DNA of 64,000 nt from Dallia pectoralis. Lineage: Eukaryota > Chordata > Actinopteri > Esociformes > Umbridae. Location of the stretch: positions 2,684,204-2,748,203 of the forward strand of contig CM055745.1 in NCBI GenBank assembly GCA_029465975.1, given 5' to 3'. Under the pieces are notes generated by a model that had not been told where the DNA came from, made no database searches, and was given only the letters and a program-made list of their open reading frames with translations. Numbering within the stretch: position 1 is the stretch's first letter; the number at the start of each line of letters is the position of its first letter. The position numbers and the translations under genes were made by a program. Below are positions 38,204-49,350 of the stretch, piece by piece.

Positions 38204-41200
38204 CCTCTTCCAGCCACCCTACCACTTCCCTTAGCCCTCTTCCAGCCACCCTACCACTTCCCTTAGCCCTCTTCCAGCCACCCCACCACTTCCCTTAGCC
38301 CTCTTCCAGCCACCCCACCACTTCCCTTAGCCCTCTTCCAGCCACCCTACCACTTCCCTTAGCCCTCTTCCAGCCACCCTACCACTTCCCTTAGCCCTCT
38401 TCCAGCCACCCTACCACTTCCCTTAGCCCTCTTCCAGCCACCCTACCACTTCCCTTAGCCCTCTTCCAGCCACCCCACCACTTCCCTTAGCCCTCTTCCA
38501 GCCACCCCACCACTTCCCTTAGCCCTCTTCCAGCCACCCCACCACTTCCCTTAGCCCTCTTCCAGCCACCCCACCACTTCCCTTAGCCCTTCCAGCCACC
38601 CCACCACTTCCCTTAGCCCTCTTCCAGCCACCCTACCACTTCCCTTAGCCCTCTTCCAGCCACCCTACCACTTCCCTTAGCCCTCTTCCAGCCACCCCAC
38701 CACTTCCCTTAGCCCTCTTCCAGCCACCCTACCACTTCCCTTAGCCCTCTTCCAGCCACCCCACCACTTCCCTTAGCCCCACCACTTCCCTTCCAGCCAC
38801 CCCACCACTTCCCTTTAGCCCTCTTCCAGCCACCCCACCACTTCCCTTAGCCCTCTTCCAGCCACCCCACCACTTCCCTTAGCCCTCTTCCAGCCACCCC
38901 ACCACTTCCCTTAGCCCTCTTCCAGCCACCCTACCACTTCCCTTAGCCCTCTTCCAGCCACCCCACCACTTCCTTAGCCCTCTTCCAGCCACCCCACCAC
39001 CTCCCTTAGCCCTCTTCCAGCCACCCCACCACTTCCCTCTTCCAGCCCTCTTCCAGCCACCCCACCACTTCCCTTTCCAGCCCCCTCCACTTCCAGCCAC
39101 CCCACCACTTCCCTTAGCCCTCTTCCAGCCACCCCACCACTTCCCTTAGCCCTCTTCCAGCCACCCCACCACTTCCCTTAGCCCTCTTCCAGCCACCCCA
39201 CCACTTCCCTTAGCCCTCTTCCAGCCACCCCACCACTTCCCTTAGCCCTCTTCCAGCCACCCCACCACTTCCTTAGCCCTCTTCCAGCCACCCCACCACT
39301 TCCCTTAGCCCTTTCCAGCCACCCCACCACTTCCCTTAGCCCTCTTCCAGCCACCCCCACTTCCCTTTAGCCCTTCCAGCCACCCTACCACTTCCTTAGC
39401 CCTCTTCCAGCCACCCCACCACTTCCCTTAGCCCTCTTCCAGCCACCCCACCACTTCCCTTAGCCCTCTTCCAGCCACCCCACCACTTCCCTTTCCAGCC
39501 CTCTTTCCAGCCACCCCACCACTTCCCTTAGCCCTCTTCCAGCCACCCCACCACTTCCCTTAGCCCTCTTCCAGCCACCCCACCACTTCCCTTAGCCCTC
39601 TTCCAGCCACCCCACCACTTCCCTTAGCCCTCTTCCAGCCACCCCACCACTTCCCTTAGCCCTCTTCCAGCCACCCCACCACTTCCCTTAGCCCTCTTCC
39701 AGCCACCCCACCACTTCCCTTAGCCCTCTTCCAGCCACCCCACCACTTCCCTTAGCCCTCTTCCAGCCACCCCACCACTTCCCTTAGCCCTCTTCCAGCC
39801 ACCCCACCACTTCCAGCCACCCCACCACTTAGCCCTCTTCCAGCCACCCCACCACTTCCCTTAGCCCTCTTCCAGCCACCCCACCACTTCCCTTAGCCCT
39901 CTTCCAGCCACCCCACCACTTCCCTTAGCCCTCTTCCAGCCACCCCACCACTTCCCTTAGCCCTCTTCCAGCCACCCCACCACTTCCCTTAGCCCTCTTC
40001 CAGCCACCCCACCACTTCCCTTAGCCCTCTTCCAGCCACCCCACCACTTCCCTTAGCCCTCTTCCAGCCACCCCACCACTTCCCTTTAGCCCTCTTCCAG
40101 CCACCCCACCACTTCCCTTAGCCCTCTTCCAGCCACCCCACCACTTCCCTTAGCCCTCTTCCAGCCACCCCACCACTTCCCTTAGCCCTCTTCCAGCCAC
40201 CCCACCACTTCCCTTAGCCCTCTTCCAGCCACCCCACCACTTCCTTAGCCCTCTTCCAGCCACCCCACCACTTCCCTTAGCCCTCTTCCAGCCACCCCAC
40301 CACTTCCCTTAGCCCTCTTCCAGCCACCCCACCACTTCCTTAGCCCTCTTCCAGCCACCCCACCACTTCCCTTAGCCCTCTTCCAGCCACCCCACCACTT
40401 CCCTTAGCCCTCTTCCAGCCACCCCACCACTTCCCTTAGCCCACTTCCAGCCACCCCACCACTTCCCTTAGCCCTCTTCCAGCCACCCCACCACTTCCCC
40501 CTCTTCCAGCCACTCTTCCAGCCACCCCACCACTTCCCTTAGCCCTCTTCCAGCCACCCCACCACTTCCTTAGCCCTCTTCCAGCCACCCCACCACTTCC
40601 CTTAGCCCTCTTCCAGCCACCCCACCACTTCCCTTAGCCCTCTTCCAGCCACCCCACCACTTCCCTTAGCCCTCTTCCAGCCACCCCACCACTTCCCTTA
40701 GCCCTCTTCCAGCCACCCCACCACTTCCCTTAGCCCTCTTCCAGCCCCCCTACCACTTCCCTTAGCCCTCTTCCAGCCACCCCACCACTTCCCTTAGCCC
40801 TCTTCCAGCCACCCCACCACTTCCCTTAGCCCTCTTCCAGCCACCCCACCACTTCCCTTAGCCCTCTTCCAGCCACCCCACCACTTCCCTTAGCCCTCTT
40901 CCAGCCACCCCACCACTTCCCTTAGCCCTCTTCCAGCCACCCTACCACTTCCCTTAGCCCTCTTCCAGCCACCCTACCACTTCCCTTAGCCCTCTTCCAG
41001 CCACCCTACCACTTCCCTTAGCCCTCTTCCAGCCACCCCACCACTTCCCTTAGCCCTCTTCCAGCCACCCCACCACTTCCCTTAGCCCTCTTCCAGCCAC
41101 CCTACCACTTCCCTTAGCCCTCTTCCAGCCACCCCACCACTTAGCCCTTTCCAGCCACCCCACCACTTCTTCCCTCTTTCCAGCCACCCTACCACTTCCC

Positions 41201-41798
41201 TTAGCCCTCTTCCAGCCACCCTACCACTTCCCTTAGCCCTCTTCCAGCCACCCCACCACTTCCCTTAGCCCTCTTCCAGCCACCCCACCACTTCCCTTAG
41301 CCCTCTTCCAGCCACCCTACCACTTCCCTTAGCCCTCTTCCAGCCACCCCACCACTTCCCTTAGCCCTCTTCCAGCCACCCTACCACTTCCCTTAGCCCT
41401 CTTCCAGCCACCCTACCACTTCCCTTAGCCCTCTTCCAGCCACCCCACCACTTCCCTTAGCCCTCTTCCAGCCACCCCACCACTTCCCTTAGCCCTCTTC
41501 CAGCCACCCCACCACTTCCCTTAGCCCTCTTCCAGCCACCCCACCACTTCCCTTAGCCCTCTTCCAGCCACCCCACCACTTCCCTTAGCCCTCTTCCAGC
41601 CACCCTACCACCTCCCTTAGCCCTCTTCCAGCCACCCTACCACCTCCCTTAGCCCTCTTCCAGCCACCCCACCACCTCCCTTAGCCCTCTTCCAGCCACC
41701 CCACCACTTCCCTTAGCCCTCTTCCAGCCACCCTACCACTTCCCTTAGCCCTCTTCCAGCCACCCTACCACCTCCCTTAGCCCTCTTCCAGCCACCCC
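38204..41798. repeat. Minisatellite, 32-base unit, about 3.6 kb, the largest array
   Basis: About 112 copies of a 32-base unit made of CTTCCAGCCACCCCACCACT and TCCCTTAGCCCT. A CCCTACC variant occurs in runs (left end, about 40930-41110, 41180-41420 and the right end), while the middle is mostly CCCCACC. A CACCTCCC variant is concentrated at the right end. A few copies are cut short (near 38780, 39040, 39080, 39490, 39820, 40500 and 41145). The minus strand is G-rich (AGTGGTGGGGTGGCTGG). Confidence 0.97.
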
Positions 41799-42886
41799 TA
41801 ACAACTTTTCCAGGGCTAGAGGGCTCGAAAAGAAGCCGATTCTCAGGGTGGAGGGTTGAAGGTGGAGATAGGGGAGGGGTCGTGGAGACAAAGATGTACC
41901 GCAAGCGTTATTAGACAGGGGAGGGAAAAATCACACGGATCGAAGTTCGGCTGGAACGGTGGAACCAAGGAAACGGCAAAGAGACAAAGAAAAGAACAGG
42001 AACAAAAACTCTGGGTTGGTGAGTGAATCCAGAAGGGAATGTCTGTGTTCCCTGCAAGACCGGGCTGTGTATTGTAGCAGCGGTTCTGTTCGGTACCAGC
42101 ATTCTCTGTCGCTCTCCAGACAGAACTACAGCGAGACTCAAGAGGGCCCACTGCTCTGAAAATACATCAACCGGCACAACTCCGGTATCAGCTGTCAGGC
42201 CCGGGAAAGGCTAGGGAGTCCGTGCAAGCTTCCAGCATCTCACCGTTTGTTCTCCCAAATTACTCACAGGCCAAGCTCGTTAATCTAAAATACAGTATGC
42301 TGCTGCAGCAATTACTACTCAGAGAGTAACAACACAACAGGAAGAAGCCCATAAAAACTACAGAGGAACTTTTCAGTTAAACACACAAACTGTGTGCTTC
42401 AGCAGAGCCTGTTAACCTGACCTGACTCTAGAAAGAATGTGCGGAGGAAAACTCCTCCACCTGGTGGGAACAACTCTGGCCTTTTTCTGAGCATACATTA
42501 TTACAAAGATTACGACTTGGTAATGCCCTGCATTGTGTAATGGCCCTGGCCTCCAACTCCCCAGAGTGTCATTGGTCCAGGTGTGGCCTGGGCGAAACTA
42601 GTCACACAGGACAGTGGGAGGGGCCAATATGACCACACAAAGGAAATGACCTGCAGTGCTGTGGGAGGAGGAGCATCTAATGAACATGTCGTCTTCATGA
42701 CGATTTACAGATCCTAGAGTGCACTCACAGAGTTACTGAGTAGATCAAAGGGAGAAACGGAGACAGAGAGATTGAAAGGAAGAAAGGGAAGATAAAAGCA
42801 AGAGAAAGTGATAGGGAGAACGTGGGTGGAGGTTACGGGTAATTTCACAGTACAAGTAAAATAGGAATGATGAGGATGAAGAACAG
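41799..42886. other. Unique sequence, candidate conserved noncoding element
   Basis: No gene recognised. The part at 42240-42330 (CCAAATTACTCACAGGCC, AAGCTCGTTAATCTAAAA, TGCTGCAGCAATTACTACTC) has the look of a conserved noncoding element. Open frames of 60 to 100 codons near 41900-42200 on both strands show no domain. Confidence 0.4.
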
Positions 42887-43639
42887 CGGTCCCAGTTCTG
42901 GTCATACGGTTACGTTAACAGATTGGAGCTCCAGTCCCAGTTCTGGGCATACGGTTACGTTAACAGATTGGACCTCCGGTCCCAGTTCTGATCATACGGT
43001 TACGTTAACAGTTTGGACCTCCAGTCCCAGTTCTGGTCATACAGTTACGTTAACAGATTGGACTGCCGGTCCCAGTTCTGGTCATACGGTTACGTTAACA
43101 GATTGGACCTCCAGTCCCAGTTCTGGTCATACGGTTACGTTAACAGATTGGACCTCCAGTCCCAGTTCTGGTCATACGGTTACGTTAACAGATTGGACCT
43201 CCAGTCCCAGTTCTGGTCATACGGTTACGTTAACAGATTGGACCTCCAGTCCCAGTTCTGGTCATACGGTTACGTTAACAGATTGGACCTCCAGTCCCAG
43301 TTCTGGTCATACGGTTACGTTAACAGATTGGACCTCCAGTCCCAGTTCTGGTCATACAGTTACGTTAACAGATTGGACCTCCAGTCCCAGTTCTGGCCAT
43401 ACAGTGAAGTTAACAGATTGGACCTCCAGTCCCAGTTCTGGTCATACGGTTACGTTAACAGATTGGACCTCCAGTCCCAGTTCTGGTCATACAGTTACGT
43501 TAACAGATTGGACCTCCAGTCCCAGTTCTGGTCATACGGTTACGTTAACAGATTGGACCTCCGGTCCCAGTTCTGGTCATACAGTTACGTTAACAGATTG
43601 GACCTCCAGTCCCAGTTCTGGCCATACAGTGAAGTTAAC
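42887..43639. repeat. Minisatellite, 45-base unit, beside a ZNF423 exon
   Basis: About 17 copies of a 45-base unit including GTCCCAGTTCTGGTCATACG, GTTACGTTAACAGATTGG and ACCTCCA. GTTAAC is palindromic. Two copies have GGCCATACAGTGAAG in place of GGTCATACGGTTACG (near 43392 and 43620), about 228 bases apart, which suggests duplication of a block of about five units. The period is 15 codons, so ORFs of 231 and 339 codons run through it. It ends about 260 bases beyond the donor of the 85-base ZNF423 exon. Confidence 0.95.
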
Positions 43640-43900
43640 ACAGCAATCAGCCCTGCAGCCGCGGCCTCAGCTGTACAGTCAAGTGTTAAACAATGGAACA
43701 GCTGTTGAGAGCGGAGGCAGGGACCGCTCCAGAAATAGAGCTGTTCATTTCACCTGTCTGTCTCGCGCGCCTGTGTGCTGTGCAGGTCGTGGAGAGAGCG
43801 AGAGGGCCAAGGGCCAAACAGAAGACTGCAGAGCCAGAGGGGAAAGGACAGACAGGCATAGAGACACACACACACGCAGGAAATGACGACGCCGACTCAC
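43640..43900 (-). other. Intron just after the 85-base ZNF423 exon
   Basis: Unique intronic sequence beginning with the splice donor GTGAGT (minus strand, 43895-43900). It contains a short (AC)n at about 43865-43875. It separates the exon from the 45-base minisatellite. Confidence 0.7.
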
Positions 43901-43985
43901 CAATCATGTGATTGGCGACGTGGATCTGGATCTCTCGCTCCGTTTCAAAGGTCATCTGGCACTTGATGCACTGGTAAGTCTTCTT
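43901..43985 (-). CDS. znf423: ZNF423 small internal exon (one zinc finger)
   Basis: An 85-base internal exon encoding 28 full codons plus the first base of the next. The peptide begins KKTYQCIKCQMTF and ends with the histidines of IHVANHMI, so it holds one complete C2H2 finger (YQC..C....F.........H...H). The acceptor is TTGCAG just above 43985 and the donor is G|GTGAGT just below 43901, both canonical. The reading phase fits exactly: the large upstream exon ends on a whole codon (VPK), giving VPK-KKTYQC. In mammalian ZNF423, as I recall it, PVPRKKTYQC sits at the same junction and the next codon is glutamate, agreeing with the final G here. The remaining exons, expected to encode three last fingers used for EBF binding, were not found at lower coordinates in the window. 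Confidence 0.93.
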
Positions 43986-44667
43986 CTGCAACCGGCGGGT
44001 AAACACGTTAGAGGGCATCGAAGCGTTGGCATGCAGCACATCTCGCACATATAATAAGGGCATTTGAAGGCGGAGGCGCTTCGCAGATGCCGATAAAAAC
44101 ACGGTGTTCTGATGGAAAAAAAGGCTGTACTGACAGGTCAACGTTCAAAGGTTTCAGCCCCGCTGTTAGGCTGAGCTGAATCGAAAGCGCAGGTAAAGAC
44201 CGGGCGTCACTTAAACATCACTGTCAATTTCGAGCAGACTGAACAGGCCCCACAATGCCTCAGCGGGGCTGCAGGACCTATTGAAATGCAGCCCTGAATT
44301 CACACGTCTTACTGAGCACAACTTCTTTACTGACACACTAGCCACTGGGAGTTGGCACGCCGCTAAACAATACTGTCAGAATGCTCTAAAGTGGGAGTGT
44401 GGTAGGAGATTGCAATTGCAATTGTACCTTTTGACACAAAACCGCATTATATGAATGCTAATTTTAACGTATTTTTCGAAAAAACTGGATAATTTTTGTT
44501 GTATTTGTAGTGTGGTGAATTGATTACCTAAGAGAGCAATGTTGGTTATTCTACCTTTTTAATCTTTCTTAATTCAAATTTTTAAAACCTCTTATTTTTG
44601 TAAGCTCAGCATTTTCCTGTGTGATATTAAAACAAAGCAGTGCATTGAGCTGCAAAAGAGTTCTTAC
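43986..44667 (-). other. ZNF423 intron, 682 bases, complete
   Basis: Short intron between the large and small exons. On the minus strand it starts GTAAGA (44662-44667) and ends GCAG (43986-43989). The open frame of the large exon continues about 32 codons into it before a stop, which is read-through and not protein. The sequence is unique, AT-rich in the middle (44400-44600). Confidence 0.88.
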
Positions 44668-47600
44668 TTTAGGAACCGGTGAGGCGTCCGTCACCTTCCT
44701 GGTTGTTCCACTGGTCTCCGGACTCATCTCGGGATGGTCCATCTGAACGTGACTCTCCAGGTCCTCCAGGGTCTCGAATTTCACAGCACACTCCGGGCAT
44801 CGCAGGCCTGCCGCAGACTTCTCTCCGCCAGCATCCTGGGGCGTTGTGCCCCCACTGGGCGACTGGCCGTTGGTGCCTCTACTCATGCATCCGGCACACA
44901 GCCCATAGGGAAGGCCGTTGACATCCAGCTTCACCAGCTCCTGTTTGTTCTTGAACTCCTTGAGGCACAGGGCGCACTTGTAGTGCTTGTGTTGCTGCAG
45001 CTGGCCATTGGGAGAGGACGAGGCTGAACCGCCCCCGCCTCCGCTGCCCCCGCCGGCCGAGAGCTTCTGCATGTGGAAGGTGCCGTGGATCTTGAGCTCC
45101 AGGGTGGAGGTGACCGTTTGCATGCACACCACGCAGCGGAAGCCTGTCAGGGAGTTCCTCAGGTCAGGGTGCATCTGGCAGTGCTCTATGAACTCCTCCT
45201 CGCTCTGCAAAGGCATCTTACAGATGCGGCAGGTCCCCGTGTCCAGACTTTTGCTGTGGGTGACCTTGTGTTCGGTGAGCGTGAGCAGGGAGGGAAAGCG
45301 CTCTCCGCAGATTGGGCACATGTAGTGCTTGGCCGGGCCGCGATGCGTCTGGGCGTGTTCCCGAAGGCCGTTCTCAGAGAAGAACGTCCGCGAACACACG
45401 TTGCACTTATGATTGCCCTTGATGAAGTCCGCCTTCTTCTTGCGACTGCCGGCATCATCGTCTCCCGGCCGGATGTTGTGGTCCCTCAGCCGGTGGTTCT
45501 GCAGCAGACTTTCCATTGTGTACGCAGCTCCGCAGATATCACAGGCATACATGGGCTCCGAATTGTCCAGCTCCTCCTCTCCTCCGCTGGCCTCGTGGCT
45601 GTTGGCCACGTCTTGGCTGGCGTTCTTCAGCATGTTCTGCAGATCAGCCTGCTCCGTGGCCACTGTCGACCTTTCACCACCGCCGCCGCCTCGCTTGGAG
45701 CTCTGTGTCACCCCGTTTGGTGTGCCGTTCTGGCTTCCCCCGTTCCCGGTGACGTTGCCTCCGTCGAACACACAGTGCTTCTCCCTCAGGTGCCTTTCCA
45801 GGAGCACGATTGCATGGAAGGCCTTGCCACAGAAGCGGCAGTTGAACTTCTTACTATGAGTGGTGATGTGGCACTGAAGCTCAACCTCGGTGCCAAATGT
45901 CTCCCCGCAGAAGATGCACTTGCGAGCCTTGCCGACCACCCCAGGGACGCTGGTGTGTCCCAGGTGGCTGTGCTTGACGTGCAGCTGAAGGTCACCTTCC
46001 TTCCTGAAGTCCCAGGAGCAGGCCGTGCAGCGGAACATCTTCTTCTCGTTGCTGTGCTTGACGGCCAGGTGGACCTGGATGGACACCTTGGAGTCGAACA
46101 CCTCCTGGCACAGCGTACAGTGGTACAGGACAAAGGTATGCATGTCCAGCAGGTGCTTTTGCAGGTCGTCCACAGAGGTGAACTGCTTATCACAGCTCTC
46201 ACACACATACTGGGTAGACGTGGTGGTGTAGTGGACCGTGAGGTGCTGCAAGAGGGACTCCTGGGACTCAAAGTCTTCTTTGTTACATTGCGGACAGGAT
46301 TGCCTCCTGAGTAGCATGTCCAGGTGGGACTTTAGGTGGACCTGGAAGGCCTCGAAGCTGCTGAAGCGCAGGTCACACTGGTTGCAGGGGTAGTCTCCAT
46401 TGGAACCTGTCGAGGTGGAGTCCCCGGCTAGCCTATGACGTTTAGGCGAGGAGATCTCCACATCAGATGAAGCGGGGCTGAGATCGGCCACCTTGGCTTG
46501 CCGCTTGTTATTGGCTAGCGGGATGTTCTTGTGGTTCTCCTTGATGTGCTTGGTGAGCTTGAGCAGGGAGCCAAAGATGGGTGAATTGGTGCAGTAGGGA
46601 CACGAGTAGACCTCCATGAAGGACTGAGAGGGCTGCAGGACAGGGGACTCCATCTTGGACACCCCTCCTCCACTGCAATGTGTCTGCTGGATGTGCTCAG
46701 TGAGAGTGGACTCTGTGAGGAAGCCCATGGAGCACTGGTTGCAGAAGAACGCATGGTTGCCCTCCAGGGTAGTGGACCCTGCGACCACTCCCCCAGGCAG
46801 GCAGTGGGACACACGGATGTGCTCCTGCAGGGTGTTAATGTCCGCAAACATGTCGGGGCAGTAGTTGCAGTGGAAGGCCGACACGTTGGTGAACTGGAGG
46901 ACAGGAAAGGCGGCCGCCGCCCCGTTGCCCCGGTGGGCTTTGCGAACGTGCTCGTTGAGGTTGTAAAGTGTTGGCAGTGTGTCCAGGCACAGCTGGCAGG
47001 TGTGGCTTTGCTGGGGCTTGTCCGCATGAATGGTCTTCAGGTGGATCTCGAGCACAGCCAGGCTGTTGAAGTCTCTCTTGGAGCAATAGGGGCAGCTGTA
47101 GGTCACTTTGGCCGTCCAGTGACCCCCGTCATCGTGGTCGGAATTAGGGGCAAGCTTGCGTCGGCTCTGGGTGGGCTTCAGAGTGGAGTCAGGGGTTGAA
47201 CCTCTCTCAAGGGAAGCACTGGAGTCCGGAGTGGCGCTGCTCATGGACGCCACACTGCCCAGGACAGGGTCAGGGCTCGCACTGTGATTACTGGAGTCGG
47301 GCTGCCGGTGGCTGTCCAAGTGGCAGTAGACGTCTTCTACGGAGGGGAACTGGTCTGAGCACACGGGACACTTGTGTTTTCGGTTGGGGTGGGTCCTCTC
47401 AATGTGGGACAGCAGTGTTCCCTCGTCGGCGAAAATCTCGGGGCAGTGAATGCACTGCAGGTCGGCACGGTCGGACAGCTGTGGGTGCCGGGTCACTACA
47501 TGTTTCTCCAGCTCATCAGTCAGGCTGAAGGTTTCATCGCAGTAGTCGCACATGTACAGGTCCTGGTCCATCTCCCCACCACTGCCCGCGTTGCTGCCTC

Positions 47601-48116
47601 GCTTCCCGCCTTCCTTCTCAGCGCGCAGAGCCAGGTGCTCCTTGTTCTTCCTGTGGGCCTGCATGTGGCTCTGGAGCGAGGACGTGGACGAGAAGCCCCT
47701 CTTGCACACGCTGCACTTGAAGGGCTTGCTGGAGCTGTGGGTCTTCAGGTGGATCTTGAGATGGTCGCTGCGGGAGAACGCGGCCTCGCACTCCTGGCAG
47801 CTGTACTTCTTGTCACCGGTGTGGAGCTTGACGTGCCGATCGCGGCTGCGCTTGTGCTTGAACAGGCGGCTGCAGAAGGTGCACTTGAACGGCAGCTTGT
47901 CGCTGTGGATCTGCTCGTGGCGCTTCAGGTAGCTAAGGCGGCTGAAGGACTTGTCGCAGAACTGGCAAGGGTAGGGCAGCCCTGCGCCCCCTTCCTCCTC
48001 CCCGGTGCCGATGCCCAGATCGCAGCAGCCGTCCCCCAGCATCTGTGACGGCGACGCCACGTCTTTGCTGGAGGGAGAGGATGCTACCCAGGACATCCCG
48101 GGGTCATCATCACCAT
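44668..48116 (-). CDS. znf423: ZNF423 large central exon (about 26 zinc fingers)
   Basis: A 3449-base exon encoding 1149 codons plus two bases of a split aspartate codon. The acceptor is CTGCAG| before ATGGTGATGATG at 48116 and the donor is CCTAAA|GTAAGA below 44668. The upstream ATG of the open frame lies in the intron and is not the start. The protein opens with GDDDPGMSWVASSPSSKDVA, a signature that separates ZNF423 from its paralogue ZNF521. It carries 25 C2H2 fingers. An atypical unit near the end pairs YKCALC with a distant CAGC. The first finger is at exon residues 49-71 and the last, LRCPECAVKF, near the 3-prime end. Fingers 1-4 have TGEKP-like linkers. In the family (OAZ/Ebfaz/Roaz), different finger clusters bind DNA, SMAD1/SMAD4 in BMP signalling, and EBF factors, with roles in cerebellar, olfactory and fat-cell development. 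That is family knowledge. One finger (CPQCNKEDFESQ) has 13 rather than 12 residues before its first histidine. No frameshift or stop is present. The gene is partial: amino- and carboxy-terminal exons lie outside. Confidence 0.96.
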
Positions 48117-49350
48117 CTGCAGCGACAAACACAGAAGGAATTTGAATGTTAGAGGAGAAAAACATTCAATGGACACTAATAACTAATAATCAGAACATAC
48201 GTTACCACAGAATTCAAGTTATATGGAGCATCGTGTATTTTCAAGCTCTTCGTCGTACCTATGCAACGATACCTCAACCCGTCTAGAATTACATCTGCCT
48301 CATCGCATTTGTGTATTAAGTGGAATACATTTAAATGCCAAAAACCAACAAGACACTGAAGAAGGACCCGAGAGAAGAGAAAGAAGAAGATGCGAGGTAA
48401 AGAAAGGAAAGGACAGAAGGAGAGTGGAAGGAAGAGGAGAAATGCTCATGACTTATTGAGCAGGAACGCTGCGAGCCTCAAGTCCCGTCGTGGCGCTCAG
48501 ACAAACCCAGAATTATCCAGCTCAGCCTGTTTGTTTGCTTGACTTGACGGAGCTACGCGCTCCGCTTTAGATGGAGGAGAGGAGCCTCTAGTAGTCTTCA
48601 TCACACATAACCAAATGTTTACAATAAGTAAACAGCCTCCCCTTCCCTCTACACACCCTACATCATAGAAACCCTATTTGTGTGTGAGATTCGTCTGTAG
48701 CTGGAGGGCGGCTGACTCAGGCTGCATCTAATTTGAAAGGGGGGGGCCCGTTAAAATGAATTACTGTGAACTTAACATCGTTACGTAACGAAAAGACAAA
48801 CTGGTACGTTGGAGCGACGCTTATTGAAGTATTGAAAACATCATTAATCAAAGAGAGAGAAGATTATTGAAGTCGGTGTGGACTTTTCTCTGCGTAATTG
48901 TGATTGGTCAACTCCCCCCAACCCCCCCACCTCTCCTTCATAGAATACCAGGTGGAAATAAATCCATGTGATGAATCGATCCACACCAAAATGTAGGTGC
49001 TGTGCAGAGCAAATAACACTCCAGAGGGACATGTGGGATATTTTGTTTTAAAAAAAAGAATGAATTATTAATTTAGCTTGGAGCTAGGAAGGAATCCTGT
49101 AAACAGACAGAAATATGGGTATCACGTGGAACGATAAAGGCAACATGAGATGTGCCATGCAGGAGAGGGATATTACAGGATAAGTGTCAAATAAATTAGC
49201 CTGAACCAGACTAGACACGGCCGTGGAAGGAAATATTTGTGTAACAGCTGATGTAGGCAGATATGGACAGAGACAAGGGAATCGGCAGAAACCAACAGTT
49301 ACCACAATATGATGCCTCTACTGTTGGTTTCAATGCTCAAAACTATATCA
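48117..49350 (-). other. ZNF423 upstream intron, unique part
   Basis: Intronic sequence 5-prime of the large exon, ending in its CTGCAG acceptor. No upstream exon was found: the expected acidic segment with a CDHC-type finger was not seen. A small C-rich run lies at about 48916-48930. Sequence around 48750-48860 is AT-rich and unique. Confidence 0.6.

Noticed and set aside
42867..43886. 339-codon ORF with a 15-residue repeat
   Set aside because: The 45-base period keeps the frame open automatically. There is no signal peptide or conserved flank, and two plus frames are open at once.
44569..44667. Carboxy-terminal extension VRTLLQLNALL... of the large ORF
   Set aside because: It begins exactly at a GTAAGA donor, and the next exon continues the known protein in phase, so this is intron read-through.
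45073..46314. 413-codon ORF antisense to ZNF423
   Set aside because: Shadow of the large exon, caused by codon bias of a GC-rich coding strand. The sense strand has clear zinc fingers and splice sites.
44668..48116. Assignment to the paralogue ZNF521
   Set aside because: The opening DDPGMSWVASSPSSKDVA segment, the SPDPVLGSVASMSSATPDSS linker and the junction to KKTYQCIKCQMTF match ZNF423 as I recall it.
48117..48165. Start codon of the large ORF at 48165
   Set aside because: The codons before the split aspartate are intronic, upstream of a CTGCAG acceptor. The real start lies in an exon outside the window.
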